A model generated the notes under the pieces. The model made no database searches. It saw nothing but the letters and a program-made list of their open reading frames with translations, and had not been told where the DNA came from. Made by a program: the position numbers and the translations under genes. Of a stretch of 19,136 bases of DNA, positions 1 through 6,480 are shown in pieces; within the stretch, counting starts at the first letter, position 1; each line of letters opens with the position of its first letter. Source of the DNA: Flavobacteriaceae bacterium (lineage in GTDB: Bacteria; Bacteroidota; Bacteroidia; Flavobacteriales; Flavobacteriaceae); assembly GCA_030613745.1 (NCBI GenBank), contig JAUWLK010000018.1:1-19136 (forward strand), read 5' to 3'.

Positions 1-242
1 AAATATCAAAATCCACAAAAAATTTTTTAAAATAATTAAGTAAAAAAACTTAAAAATGTGTATTTTTTTTATTTTTTATTATATATTAATTGTCGTTTTT
101 GATGTTTAAACAACAATTTTCTAAAAAAATAAAAAAAATAAATTAAAAATCATTTATTTACATACCCTATTTGATCCAAAAATGACAAAATGAAATTAAA
201 ACTTCATTTAAATTTTTTTTAAATTATTTACTAAAAATTTAG

Positions 243-294
243 AAAAACAATGATTTTACTATTAAAAACAATGATTTTAATAGTAAAAACAGTG
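243..294. repeat. 21-bp tandem repeat with embedded hairpin
   Basis: Two adjacent 21-bp units at 243-263 and 264-284 both begin AAAAACAATGATTTTA, and a third partial unit (AAAAACAGTG) follows at 285-294. Within them, TTTTACTATTAAAA (254-267) is the exact reverse complement of TTTTAATAGTAAAA (275-288). This gives a 14-bp stem with a 7-nt loop. No T-run follows on the + strand, so a terminator is unlikely. Iteron-like binding sites are possible. Confidence 0.7.
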
Positions 295-301
295 TAATAT
301 A

Positions 302-362
302 TAAGAAAAAAAGGTTTGTTCACACCATGTTCCCAAACATACCCCCCTGTATGAAGTGAATA
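302..362 (+). repeat. Left arm of 61-bp imperfect inverted repeat
   Basis: The 61 bases match the reverse complement of 516-576 at 56 of 61 positions by hand alignment, and all five differences are transitions. The arm is much more GC-rich than its surroundings. It contains its own small palindromes: ATGTT/AACAT around CCCA (327-340), CATAC/GTATG (338-353) and TTCAC/GTGAA (319-323 and 356-360). Confidence 0.9.
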
Positions 363-370
363 TTTTCAAC

Positions 371-411
371 TTTTTTTTCAACTTTTTTTTCAACTTTTTT
401 TTATTTTTTTT
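371..411 (+). repeat. (T8)CAAC 12-bp tandem repeats
   Basis: CAAC occurs at 367-370, 379-382 and 391-394, separated by runs of exactly eight T at 371-378 and 383-390. A further T8 follows at 395-402, then A and another T8. The 12-bp period puts A/T tracts close to one per helical turn inside the loop of the long inverted repeat. A TA-rich tract follows at about 446-492. Confidence 0.85.
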
Positions 412-515
412 CTTAATTTGATGTATATTATTCTTATCTATGTAGATTAATATATATATATATATAATATATAATATATAGTATATATAAATTTACTTAT
501 TATACTATGTGATCC

Positions 516-576
516 TATTCACTTCATACAGAGGGGTATGTTTGGGAACATAGTGTGAACAAGCTCTTTTTTCTTA
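516..576 (-). repeat. Right arm of 61-bp imperfect inverted repeat
   Basis: This is the inverted partner of 302-362, separated from it by 153 bases. It ends 25 bases before the start codon of the first gene. It may therefore lie in that gene's untranslated leader if transcription begins upstream. Confidence 0.9.
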
Positions 577-601
577 ACTTTTAAACAAAAGAATAAAAAT
601 T

Positions 602-1162
602 ATGAATGAGTTGTTAAGATATTTTATTACAAATCATAATAAGACAAACAGTTTACAATTAAATCTGATTGAAAATACAACAATTTATTTTCAATATGAT
701 AAAATAACAAAAATTGTTTTTTTAGAGGGGTTTAAAAGAGATATAAATTTTTTTGAAATTATTTTAAAATGTTTTGATAAAGAAAAAAATGATTATAATT
801 TAATTTTAAATCATGATGAAATAATTAACATCATTATAACCGATGTTGGTGATAAAAGATTCAGAAAATTTTGTGGTTTAATATTAATAAATTTTGATAT
901 ATATAAAACACCTTTTTATAATAAGTTTACAAACAGAAGAAAAAAAATGTATTTTAAAAAAATGTTGGTTGAATATAAATATGAAAAAATTTTTATGGAA
1001 GATTTAGAAAAATTTAAAAGACCAAAGAAAAAAAAGATTTTTATAAAAAAAACAGATAAGGAAAAAAAATTAATAAAGAAAAAAAATAATAAAGATGCAT
1101 ATAAAACTGTTAAGAAAAAAAATTATAATAAAAAATATTATAAAGAAAGAAAAAATAAATGA
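602..1162 (+). CDS. Hypothetical basic protein, first of three related proteins
   Basis: Function not recognised. The 186-residue product is rich in Lys, Asn and Ile. Residues about 26-58 (motif IYFQYDK, then a stretch with FFEIIL and F58) resemble residues 19-51 of the next gene (VYLEYSK, FFDFIL, F51), with 12 of 33 identities by hand alignment, and less closely the gene at 2643. The last third (from about residue 139) is an almost continuous run of Lys and Arg, which suggests contact with nucleic acid (inference). The SD is weak (AAAAGAA). The gene follows the right arm of the long inverted repeat and overlaps the next gene by ATGA, so the two are probably translationally coupled. Base composition is even more AT-rich than in the structural genes. 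Confidence 0.75.
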   Translation: MNELLRYFITNHNKTNSLQLNLIENTTIYFQYDKITKIVFLEGFKRDINFFEIILKCFDKEKNDYNLILNHDEIINIIITDVGDKRFRKFCGLILINFDIYKTPFYNKFTNRRKKMYFKKMLVEYKYEKIFMEDLEKFKRPKKKKIFIKKTDKEKKLIKKKNNKDAYKTVKKKNYNKKYYKERKNK

Positions 1163-1965
1163 AATATTATATTGAAAATTCAAAAAATATGATTACTTCT
1201 CAAACAAAAAATATGATTGTTTATCTTGAGTATAGTAAAAATAATAAAAATGTTATTTTATCATATGTCAATAAAGATAAAATGTTTTTTGATTTTATTT
1301 TATTATATTTTGGGGAATTACCATTAAAATATAAAAGATTATTAAAATACCAGGAAATAAATTTAAATATTAATTTTTTAATTATTAGTAATTTAAATCA
1401 ATATTGGTTTAATAAAATTTTTAAACAGCTACAAGAAGATTTTAATATAATTGAGTTTAAAGATTTTAAAGATTTTAATGAAATAATTTATAATAGATAT
1501 TCATTAAAATTTTTACATAAAGAAGTTAAGTATATTTTAAATAATACTAATTTTTATTTTGAAAACAGAAAAGAAATTGGTAAATTATGTTATCTATACC
1601 AATTAGTGAATGAACCTGAAATTTTATATATATCTGATAATATAAGTGAACACTCAAGGATCAGATTTAAACAAGAATGTTCAATGATTAAAATTACTTT
1701 ACATCCAAGTTTAATTAATAATACAAATAATGATAATGATTTAATTGAATTTATGATTAAATCAATACCTATAATTTTATGGGATAGTGTTGGAGCAAAT
1801 GGTAAAAATAATTTGAGAATTGATAAATTAACAAATAAGAATAAAAAATGGTTAATTGGTTTCAAAGGCAAAGTTAAAAAAATAATATTTAAAAAGAAAG
1901 GGTTTAAAAATTTTAAACTAATGAAATCATATAATTCTATTATTAATAAAATTACATTTAATTAA
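1159..1965 (+). CDS. Hypothetical protein, paralogue of the preceding gene at its N-terminus
   Basis: Function not recognised. The 268-residue protein shares its N-terminal pattern (residues about 19-51) with the upstream gene. A segment near residues 85-112 (L, F, I, L, E, I spacing) also matches the C-terminal half of the 2643 gene. The remainder is unlike its neighbours: a central part ending in ILWDSVGANGK (about residues 208-218) and a Lys/Phe-rich tail. The start codon overlaps the upstream stop (ATGA at 1159-1162), which fixes the start and implies coupling. No signal peptide or membrane segment is evident. The paired arrangement may reflect an old duplication followed by C-terminal divergence. 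Confidence 0.75.
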   Translation: MKYYIENSKNMITSQTKNMIVYLEYSKNNKNVILSYVNKDKMFFDFILLYFGELPLKYKRLLKYQEINLNINFLIISNLNQYWFNKIFKQLQEDFNIIEFKDFKDFNEIIYNRYSLKFLHKEVKYILNNTNFYFENRKEIGKLCYLYQLVNEPEILYISDNISEHSRIRFKQECSMIKITLHPSLINNTNNDNDLIEFMIKSIPIILWDSVGANGKNNLRIDKLTNKNKKWLIGFKGKVKKIIFKKKGFKNFKLMKSYNSIINKITFN

Positions 1966-1984
1966 AAAGAAGGGTTTTAAAATT

Positions 1985-2626
1985 ATGGCAAAAGATAAAA
2001 ATGAACAGTTGTTAATATGTTTAGAAGAATGTACCTCAAAAGAATCTAACAATGATAGTATATGTGGTATATATTATTCGGGTGATGCATTTTATGCATG
2101 TGATGGTGTTGTGGGTCTAAAAATAGTTGGTGAAGATAATGTTGATACAATAAAAAAATATTTATTATACAAATATTCTTCTTATTTACCTGAACAAAAG
2201 GAAAAAAATTTACCTGAAGATATTATAATTTATACTGATAAAATGAAACAAAAATTAGAGCTAAAAACAAATATTATTAAAAATGAAAATTACCCTACTG
2301 TAAATATATTAGATAATATAGGATTTGGTGATAATTATAAATTTGAAAATAATCTCAGTGTATATCAAATGTATGCATTTGATGTGTTAAAAAAGATTAA
2401 TAAAATACATAAAATTTTAATGAAATTATATCCACTCAACTCATATAAATCTATTGATAATCCATGCATAAATTGTGGATGGGTTTGGTCTGATTATTGG
2501 AATAGCTCAATTGATGCTGGTGTCACGTGGTATAACGGTGGTGCAATAAAATTATTAACTACACCGATCAGAAGAAAAGGCGGTGAAGTTGATAAATTTG
2601 GAAAAAGGTTTAAATCAGGTATTTAA
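1985..2626 (+). CDS. Possible beta sliding clamp-like protein
   Basis: The 213-residue protein has two features recalling DNA polymerase III beta-clamp domains and the small beta-like proteins of some phages. One is a stretch at residues 25-47 of the form (S)ICGIYY...AFYACDGVVGLKI, comparable to the clamp pattern of a 'gi' strand, then a strand, then TDGhrL. The other is a segment near the C-terminus, WYNGGAIKLLTTPIR, comparable to the terminal strand ending in MPMR. At about 200 residues it would be shorter than the three-domain bacterial clamp. If real, it would act in replication, which fits the adjacent repeat-rich region. The start has a good SD (AAGAAGGG, 10 bases upstream). Identification is tentative; the sequence is otherwise unfamiliar. 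Confidence 0.4.
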   Translation: MAKDKNEQLLICLEECTSKESNNDSICGIYYSGDAFYACDGVVGLKIVGEDNVDTIKKYLLYKYSSYLPEQKEKNLPEDIIIYTDKMKQKLELKTNIIKNENYPTVNILDNIGFGDNYKFENNLSVYQMYAFDVLKKINKIHKILMKLYPLNSYKSIDNPCINCGWVWSDYWNSSIDAGVTWYNGGAIKLLTTPIRRKGGEVDKFGKRFKSGI

Positions 2627-2642
2627 CAAAAGAAAGACTAAA

Positions 2643-2969
2643 ATGAAATTAAAATTTTTAATAAGTAAATTTAAGGATTTACAAAAGAATAATAAAATCT
2701 ATGTTGGATTAGCGCATGATATGGATAAAGATATTTTAATTGTTGGAGGTGCAAGGAAAAATATATTATTCATTAATAAAATAATAAAAATCTTTTTTCC
2801 AGCTAATAAACATGAGATAGTAAAAATAATTACCAAAAATCCAAGTAAGATAACATATCATCTAAAAGGGTTGACATATCATAATTTTAATATCATACTT
2901 CAGGGACTGAAGGAAAATCATGATATAAATTATCAAGAGGTCACTGGATTTGGAAGAATTATGTATTAA
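2643..2969 (+). CDS. Hypothetical protein, third member of the small paralogous family
   Basis: Function not recognised. From ATG 2643 the product is 108 residues. Residues about 17-52 (IYVGLAH, KDILIV, INKIIKIFF) follow the same pattern as the genes at 602 and 1159. Residues about 75-100 resemble a segment of the 1159 product (about 7 of 19 identities by hand). An upstream in-frame GTG at 2583 would overlap the previous gene by 44 bases. ATG 2643 is preferred because it lies just after the upstream stop and has the purine-rich AGAAAG upstream. A rho-independent terminator follows, making this the last gene of the first block. Confidence 0.7.
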   Translation: MKLKFLISKFKDLQKNNKIYVGLAHDMDKDILIVGGARKNILFINKIIKIFFPANKHEIVKIITKNPSKITYHLKGLTYHNFNIILQGLKENHDINYQEVTGFGRIMY

Positions 2970-2996
2970 AATTATATCAATTTGATATAACTTAGA

Positions 2997-3027
2997 GGTT
3001 TGATACAAAAATGTATCAAGCCTTTTT
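2997..3027 (+). terminator. Rho-independent terminator
   Basis: GGTTTGATACA (2997-3007) pairs with TGTATCAAGCC (3012-3022) over 11 bp with one G-U pair and a 4-nt A loop. Five T follow. It closes the 602-2969 block. A second small hairpin (TTATATCA/TGATATAA) lies just upstream at 2972-2990. Confidence 0.85.
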
Positions 3028-3093
3028 GTTATATCTATTTGCCACAATAAAAGTTTACAAATAGTTTATCCCCAGTTAATTCTATTTAAGCGG

Positions 3094-3120
3094 TTAAATG
3101 AGGCTTAAATGAGGCTTAAA
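3094..3120 (+). repeat. 11-bp tandem repeat
   Basis: TTAAATGAGGC occurs at 3094-3104 and again directly after at 3105-3115, followed by a partial TTAAA. It sits in the 288-base gap ahead of the terminase operon. Confidence 0.7.
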
Positions 3121-3142
3121 ATTGAAAATATGGGTGTTTTTG

Positions 3143-3180
3143 TACAAATAGTTTGTATTTTTTGTAAATGTATATATATT
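3143..3180 (+). promoter_or_regulatory. Candidate promoter with overlapping palindrome
   Basis: TACAAA TAG TTTGTA (3143-3157) is a perfect 6-bp inverted repeat with a 3-base centre, the shape of a small operator. It overlaps a possible -35 (TTGTAT, 3153-3158), which is followed after 16 bases by TATATT (3175-3180) as a possible -10. The position, after a terminator and before the terminase operon, is right for a late promoter. The -35 is a poor match to the sigma-70 consensus. Confidence 0.3.
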
Positions 3181-3257
3181 AAAATTGAATAGTAGATATT
3201 TCCCAATTTACAAAATGGTGATAATTGGAGTAATTAAAAAGTAAGGTATTTTATCAA

Positions 3258-4022
3258 ATGAATAGGTTTTCAAGAAATAGAGAGCGTAAAGAGTCTGAAA
3301 AACAACACTTATTGAGTCATCATGATTATAATGTAACTAGAAAAGATCTTGTTAGGGCTTATACTCTCTATTGTAAAGGGTATACAGAAGAAGCAATTGC
3401 CGGACAATTGGGAATAACTATGGATTGTTTTATATTTTATAGAGTACGATTTAGAACATATTTTGAAAAAAGGGAAACCGTAGATTTTAAAGTCATACCT
3501 CTTGAAAGAAATAAAGATGGTAACTTTACAGGTAAGACAAAGAAGGATTGTTATAAAATTAATCCCTTTACAATTGATTTAAATTTTGTTCACGATATGA
3601 CACTTGCAGGATTTAGTCAAGAAAAAATAGCGAGTATGTTAGGTGTTAATCCTTTAACTTTTATTAGATATAAAAGAACAAATTCAGCTATACAACATAC
3701 AATAGATAGTGCAAGAGCAAGAAAAGATTTAGATGTATTATTAGCTTTACATAGTGCAGCTACCGGATATGAATATAAAAAAACTTATTTAACCCAGTTT
3801 GATGGGGATATTATAACTAAAGATTATACAGAATTAAAGCATCCTAATATTCACGCCGCAATTAATTGGTTGATAAATAGTAGTAATATTGATTGGTCAG
3901 GAATTGAGCGTGGAAGTTTGAATACTGACAAAGGAAGCATTTTACAATTTCTTGATAAACAAAATTTAATAACTGAAAGGACTGATGTCAATGCAATATT
4001 TAAAAAAACTACAGAAGATTAA
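3258..4022 (+). CDS. terS: Terminase small subunit with two HTH motifs
   Basis: The small terminase binds phage DNA and loads it onto the large subunit for packaging. The 254-residue protein has an HTH-like segment at residues 111-140 (GFSQEKIASMLGVNPLTF) and a similar one at 33-62 (GYTEEAIAGQLGITMDCF). The C-terminal half runs ALHSAATGYEY, a charged strand, then HAAINWLIN, which matches the order in many small terminases (AAtGy, then P..aaifWLknR). It begins the packaging operon after a terminator and a candidate promoter. The SD is TAAGG at 3242-3246, 11 bases before ATG. The family call rests on the HTH, the C-terminal pattern and the large terminase about 1.2 kb downstream. Confidence 0.8.
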   Translation: MNRFSRNRERKESEKQHLLSHHDYNVTRKDLVRAYTLYCKGYTEEAIAGQLGITMDCFIFYRVRFRTYFEKRETVDFKVIPLERNKDGNFTGKTKKDCYKINPFTIDLNFVHDMTLAGFSQEKIASMLGVNPLTFIRYKRTNSAIQHTIDSARARKDLDVLLALHSAATGYEYKKTYLTQFDGDIITKDYTELKHPNIHAAINWLINSSNIDWSGIERGSLNTDKGSILQFLDKQNLITERTDVNAIFKKTTED

Positions 4023-4590
4023 AACAGACATACAAAAACCCTGTATAGTGCTTGCTACTCGTATTGGTAAATGGTATAATCCTATAGATATGGGTTTAAT
4101 AGCTGCTTTAGGTGGTAATAAAATTCATTCAGAATTGGTATTTTTAAATTTAGGTTTAGGTTTAGGAAATATTAATAGTTTTTCTTCCAGAGGGAGGGTA
4201 AAGAATATTTTTATTCCAGGTAAACACAAAAGAAAAGAAAAAAAAGGTGTTCGTTTCAGTTATGTTGATTATTACAAAGGGAAATGGAAATTTACACTTC
4301 TACAATTAAACACAGCAGAAGTTAATAAAGTGTATAATAAAGCACGCACAATAATAGGTTGTGGTTATGATACACCCGGAGCGGTATTTAATTGTGGTTT
4401 TGATTTACCTGTTGATAAAAAAGATAAATATTGGTGTAGTGAGGCTTGTGCATATGCTCTAAAAGAAGTTTACAAAATAGAAGAAAATCTTACTCCAGAG
4501 GAATTGGAAGATGAAATTTTTTCAATTTTAAAAGATGGTTATAATAGGAAAAATGATAAAACACAATTGACAAAAAGGCAAAAACAATGA
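3985..4590 (+). CDS. YiiX/YaeF-like permuted papain-fold (NlpC/P60 superfamily) protein
   Basis: The 201-residue protein shows the order of a circularly permuted NlpC/P60 peptidase or amidase: His first in KIHSELV (His48), then Cys in YWCSEACAYAL (Cys151), with GCGYDTPGAVF between. Such enzymes hydrolyse peptide or acyl bonds, and in phages may attack cell wall or a host protein; the substrate is unknown. There is no signal peptide. A Lys-rich tail ends the protein. The start overlaps the terS 3' end by 38 bases. AAAGG (3976-3980) serves either ATG 3985 or ATG 3991, two residues shorter. It overlaps the next gene by ATGA, which encodes another putative wall hydrolase, so the two are likely co-translated. 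Confidence 0.7.
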   Translation: MSMQYLKKLQKIKTDIQKPCIVLATRIGKWYNPIDMGLIAALGGNKIHSELVFLNLGLGLGNINSFSSRGRVKNIFIPGKHKRKEKKGVRFSYVDYYKGKWKFTLLQLNTAEVNKVYNKARTIIGCGYDTPGAVFNCGFDLPVDKKDKYWCSEACAYALKEVYKIEENLTPEELEDEIFSILKDGYNRKNDKTQLTKRQKQ

Positions 4591-4943
4591 GCAAACAATT
4601 CAGGGTTAAATATGGTGTTAATCAAGTTGGTTTACAATTGAAAATGAGGAAAGTCAAAGCTATAATAAGCAATATTTATTATGATCATGGTAAATATTGT
4701 ATATTGACAAGTGCGCTTGATGGTATTCATGGTATAGATTCTTATCACTATCATGGATACGCTCTTGATTTTAGAACATATCATTTAACTGGAAAACAGA
4801 AAATATCTATATATAAAAAATCTAAATATGAATTAAGTAAAGTTTCAGCATTTTATGATGTTGTGTTGTGTAGGAATTGTTTACATGTTGAATTTGATAT
4901 TGATAGATCTAAAAAATTTTCTCAATTAAATAAAGTTAGGTAA
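4587..4943 (+). CDS. M15-like zinc D,D-peptidase family protein
   Basis: The 118-residue protein carries the M15 signature SxHxxGxAxD at residues 52-61 (SYHYHGYALD), followed by LHVEFD at 99-104. Zinc ligands are predicted as His54, Asp61 and His100. This small single-domain type occurs in many phages near packaging genes. Members of M15 (VanX/VanY and certain endolysins) cut peptidoglycan peptides. No signal peptide or wall-binding domain is present, so it would need a holin or virion packaging to reach the wall. It is coupled by ATGA to the YiiX-like gene. The metal site is visible; the biological role is inference. Confidence 0.75.
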   Translation: MSKQFRVKYGVNQVGLQLKMRKVKAIISNIYYDHGKYCILTSALDGIHGIDSYHYHGYALDFRTYHLTGKQKISIYKKSKYELSKVSAFYDVVLCRNCLHVEFDIDRSKKFSQLNKVR

Positions 4944-4946
4944 ACA

Positions 4947-5237
4947 ATGCCGCAGCAAAAAACCATTAAACCAAAAAGAAGTTTGCTACACCAGTTCTTG
5001 ACAGATAATAATGATATACGAAGAATCTATACACTTGCAAGATTAGATGGAATGGATCCTGGGGAACTTGAAAATAAGTTTTTAAATTTATGTTTAGAAT
5101 ATCAGGATTTTATAACTGAAAAATTAAAAGACATAGGTTTAAAAAATACATTTCATGAAAGTTTAACAGTAATTGTTTTAAAAGCAGGTATTCATTTTGT
5201 AACTTTACAAATAAGAATAACACATAGAAAAGATTAA
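4947..5237 (+). CDS. Hypothetical protein between the hydrolases and terL
   Basis: Function not recognised. The 96-residue protein begins with a basic segment (KTIKPKRS) followed by probable helices. No catalytic motif or membrane segment is evident. It starts 3 bases after the preceding stop, with the SD-like AGGTA overlapping that stop, and ends 2 bases before terL. It therefore belongs to the packaging operon and is probably co-expressed with the terminase. A DNA-binding or terminase accessory role is conceivable, but the sequence does not show it. Confidence 0.7.
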   Translation: MPQQKTIKPKRSLLHQFLTDNNDIRRIYTLARLDGMDPGELENKFLNLCLEYQDFITEKLKDIGLKNTFHESLTVIVLKAGIHFVTLQIRITHRKD

Positions 5238-5239
5238 CT

Positions 5240-6463
5240 ATGAAATTTACAGAAAAACAGAAAATTTGGTACAATAATTCAAATGTAAGAATAAATATTA
5301 CTGATGGTTCTGTACGTTCCGGTAAAACTTGGGGTAGTTTAATTAAATGGATTAAATATATAGGTACTGCCCCACCGGGTGATTTAATCATGACAGGTAA
5401 AACTGATGGTAGTTTAGAAAGAAATTGTATAAAACCAATGGAAATGTTGCTTGGTTCACAGTTAAAAAGAAAGAAAACTGAAAAATTACTTAACTTATGG
5501 GGAAGAAACATTTATACTTTTGGTGCAAATGATGAACGGGCTGAAGGAAAAATACGAGGTATGACTTGCGCCGGTAGTTTTGGTGATGAATTGACATTGT
5601 GGAGTCAAAGCTACTTTGAACAATTATTAAATAGAATGAGTGTTGAAGGTGCACAATTTTTTGGTTCTACAAACACTGATTCACCCTATCATTGGTTAAA
5701 AATAAATTATATTGACAGAATAGATGATTTGGATTTATATAGATTAAAAATGTTAATAGAAGATAATACATTTTTACCATTAAGTTATATTAATTCATTA
5801 AAAAAAGAAAAAACAGGGTTATGGTATAAAAGGGATATTTTAGGTTTATGGGTTCTTGCAGCAGGTGCTGTTTATGAATTTTTTACTGATTCAGAACCGT
5901 ATGTTTTATCATCAAAAAACCTCCCTATCGCAAAACGTAAAGTAATTGGGATTGATTATGGTACTAATAACCCTTGCGCTTTTGGGATGTTTGGAATTAA
6001 TATGTATAGTAAACCTAAAATTTGGCTTGAAAAGGAATGGGGTTGGGATAGTAAATTAAAAGGCAAACAATGTACTGATAGAGAATATGCTATTTATTTA
6101 AAAGAATTTATAGGTAATGAAAAGATTTCTGAAATAATAATAGATCCTAGTGCATTATCATTTAAGAATGAAATCATTCAGGATAAAGATATTAAAGCAA
6201 TTGTAAATGATGCTGACAATTCAGTGCTTGACGGAATAAGAAATGTTAGTACATTGTGGAAAAATGGGGATTTCTCAATATGTTCCTCTTGTAAAGAAAC
6301 TCAAAAAGAAGCTATGTCCTATGTTTGGGATGAAAAATATCAGAAAAAGGGTGAAGATAAGCCTAAAAAACAATATGATCATTATATGGATTATATAAGA
6401 TATGTAATTCAAACTTTGTTTTTTAGTGGTAGGGTTGATTATAATAAACTAAATAAAATGTAA
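5240..6463 (+). CDS. terL: Terminase large subunit
   Basis: This is the ATPase and nuclease motor that cuts concatemers and drives DNA through the portal. In the 407-residue product the Walker A is GSVRSGKT (residues 23-30) and the Walker B lies in AGSFGDE (111-117). The C-terminal RNase H-like nuclease has acidic residues at Asp239 (VIGIDYGT), Asp302 (IIIDPSA) and Asp380/Asp384 (YDHYMDYIRY). Length and motif order fit the PBSX-type large terminases. The gene is complete and lies between the 96-residue unknown and the portal gene. The SD is weak, so coupling to the upstream stop (2 bases away) probably assists initiation. Confidence 0.95.
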   Translation: MKFTEKQKIWYNNSNVRINITDGSVRSGKTWGSLIKWIKYIGTAPPGDLIMTGKTDGSLERNCIKPMEMLLGSQLKRKKTEKLLNLWGRNIYTFGANDERAEGKIRGMTCAGSFGDELTLWSQSYFEQLLNRMSVEGAQFFGSTNTDSPYHWLKINYIDRIDDLDLYRLKMLIEDNTFLPLSYINSLKKEKTGLWYKRDILGLWVLAAGAVYEFFTDSEPYVLSSKNLPIAKRKVIGIDYGTNNPCAFGMFGINMYSKPKIWLEKEWGWDSKLKGKQCTDREYAIYLKEFIGNEKISEIIIDPSALSFKNEIIQDKDIKAIVNDADNSVLDGIRNVSTLWKNGDFSICSSCKETQKEAMSYVWDEKYQKKGEDKPKKQYDHYMDYIRYVIQTLFFSGRVDYNKLNKM

Positions 6464-6480
6464 TAATTGGAGGTTTACAA

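Larger units (their letters stand above)
1..601. other. Non-coding AT-rich region, candidate replication origin or control region
   Basis: No credible gene lies in these 601 bases on either strand. The region is extremely A/T-rich and holds layered repeats: a 21-bp tandem repeat with a hairpin at 243-294, 61-bp imperfect inverted arms at 302-362 and 516-576, three (T8)CAAC units at 371-402, and a TA-rich tract at about 446-492. A weak 6-bp hairpin sits at 36-53. Repeats plus an easily melted AT tract are typical of phage or plasmid origins, and a possible beta-clamp-like gene lies just downstream. The origin role is inference. A structured leader or a site-specific inversion segment are alternatives. 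Confidence 0.5.

Noticed and set aside
36..71. Terminator at the left edge (TTAAGT/ACTTAA hairpin)
   Set aside because: The stem is only 6 A/T-rich pairs and the T-run begins about 8 bases after it, so this is weak in such AT-rich DNA.
2583..2642. GTG 2583 as start of the 2643 gene
   Set aside because: It would overlap the previous gene by 44 bases without an SD. ATG 2643 lies after the upstream stop.
3065..3074. TTATCCCCA as a DnaA box (also at 15580)
   Set aside because: It differs from TTATNCACA at one base, there is no cluster, and the second copy is part of the post-sheath hairpin element.
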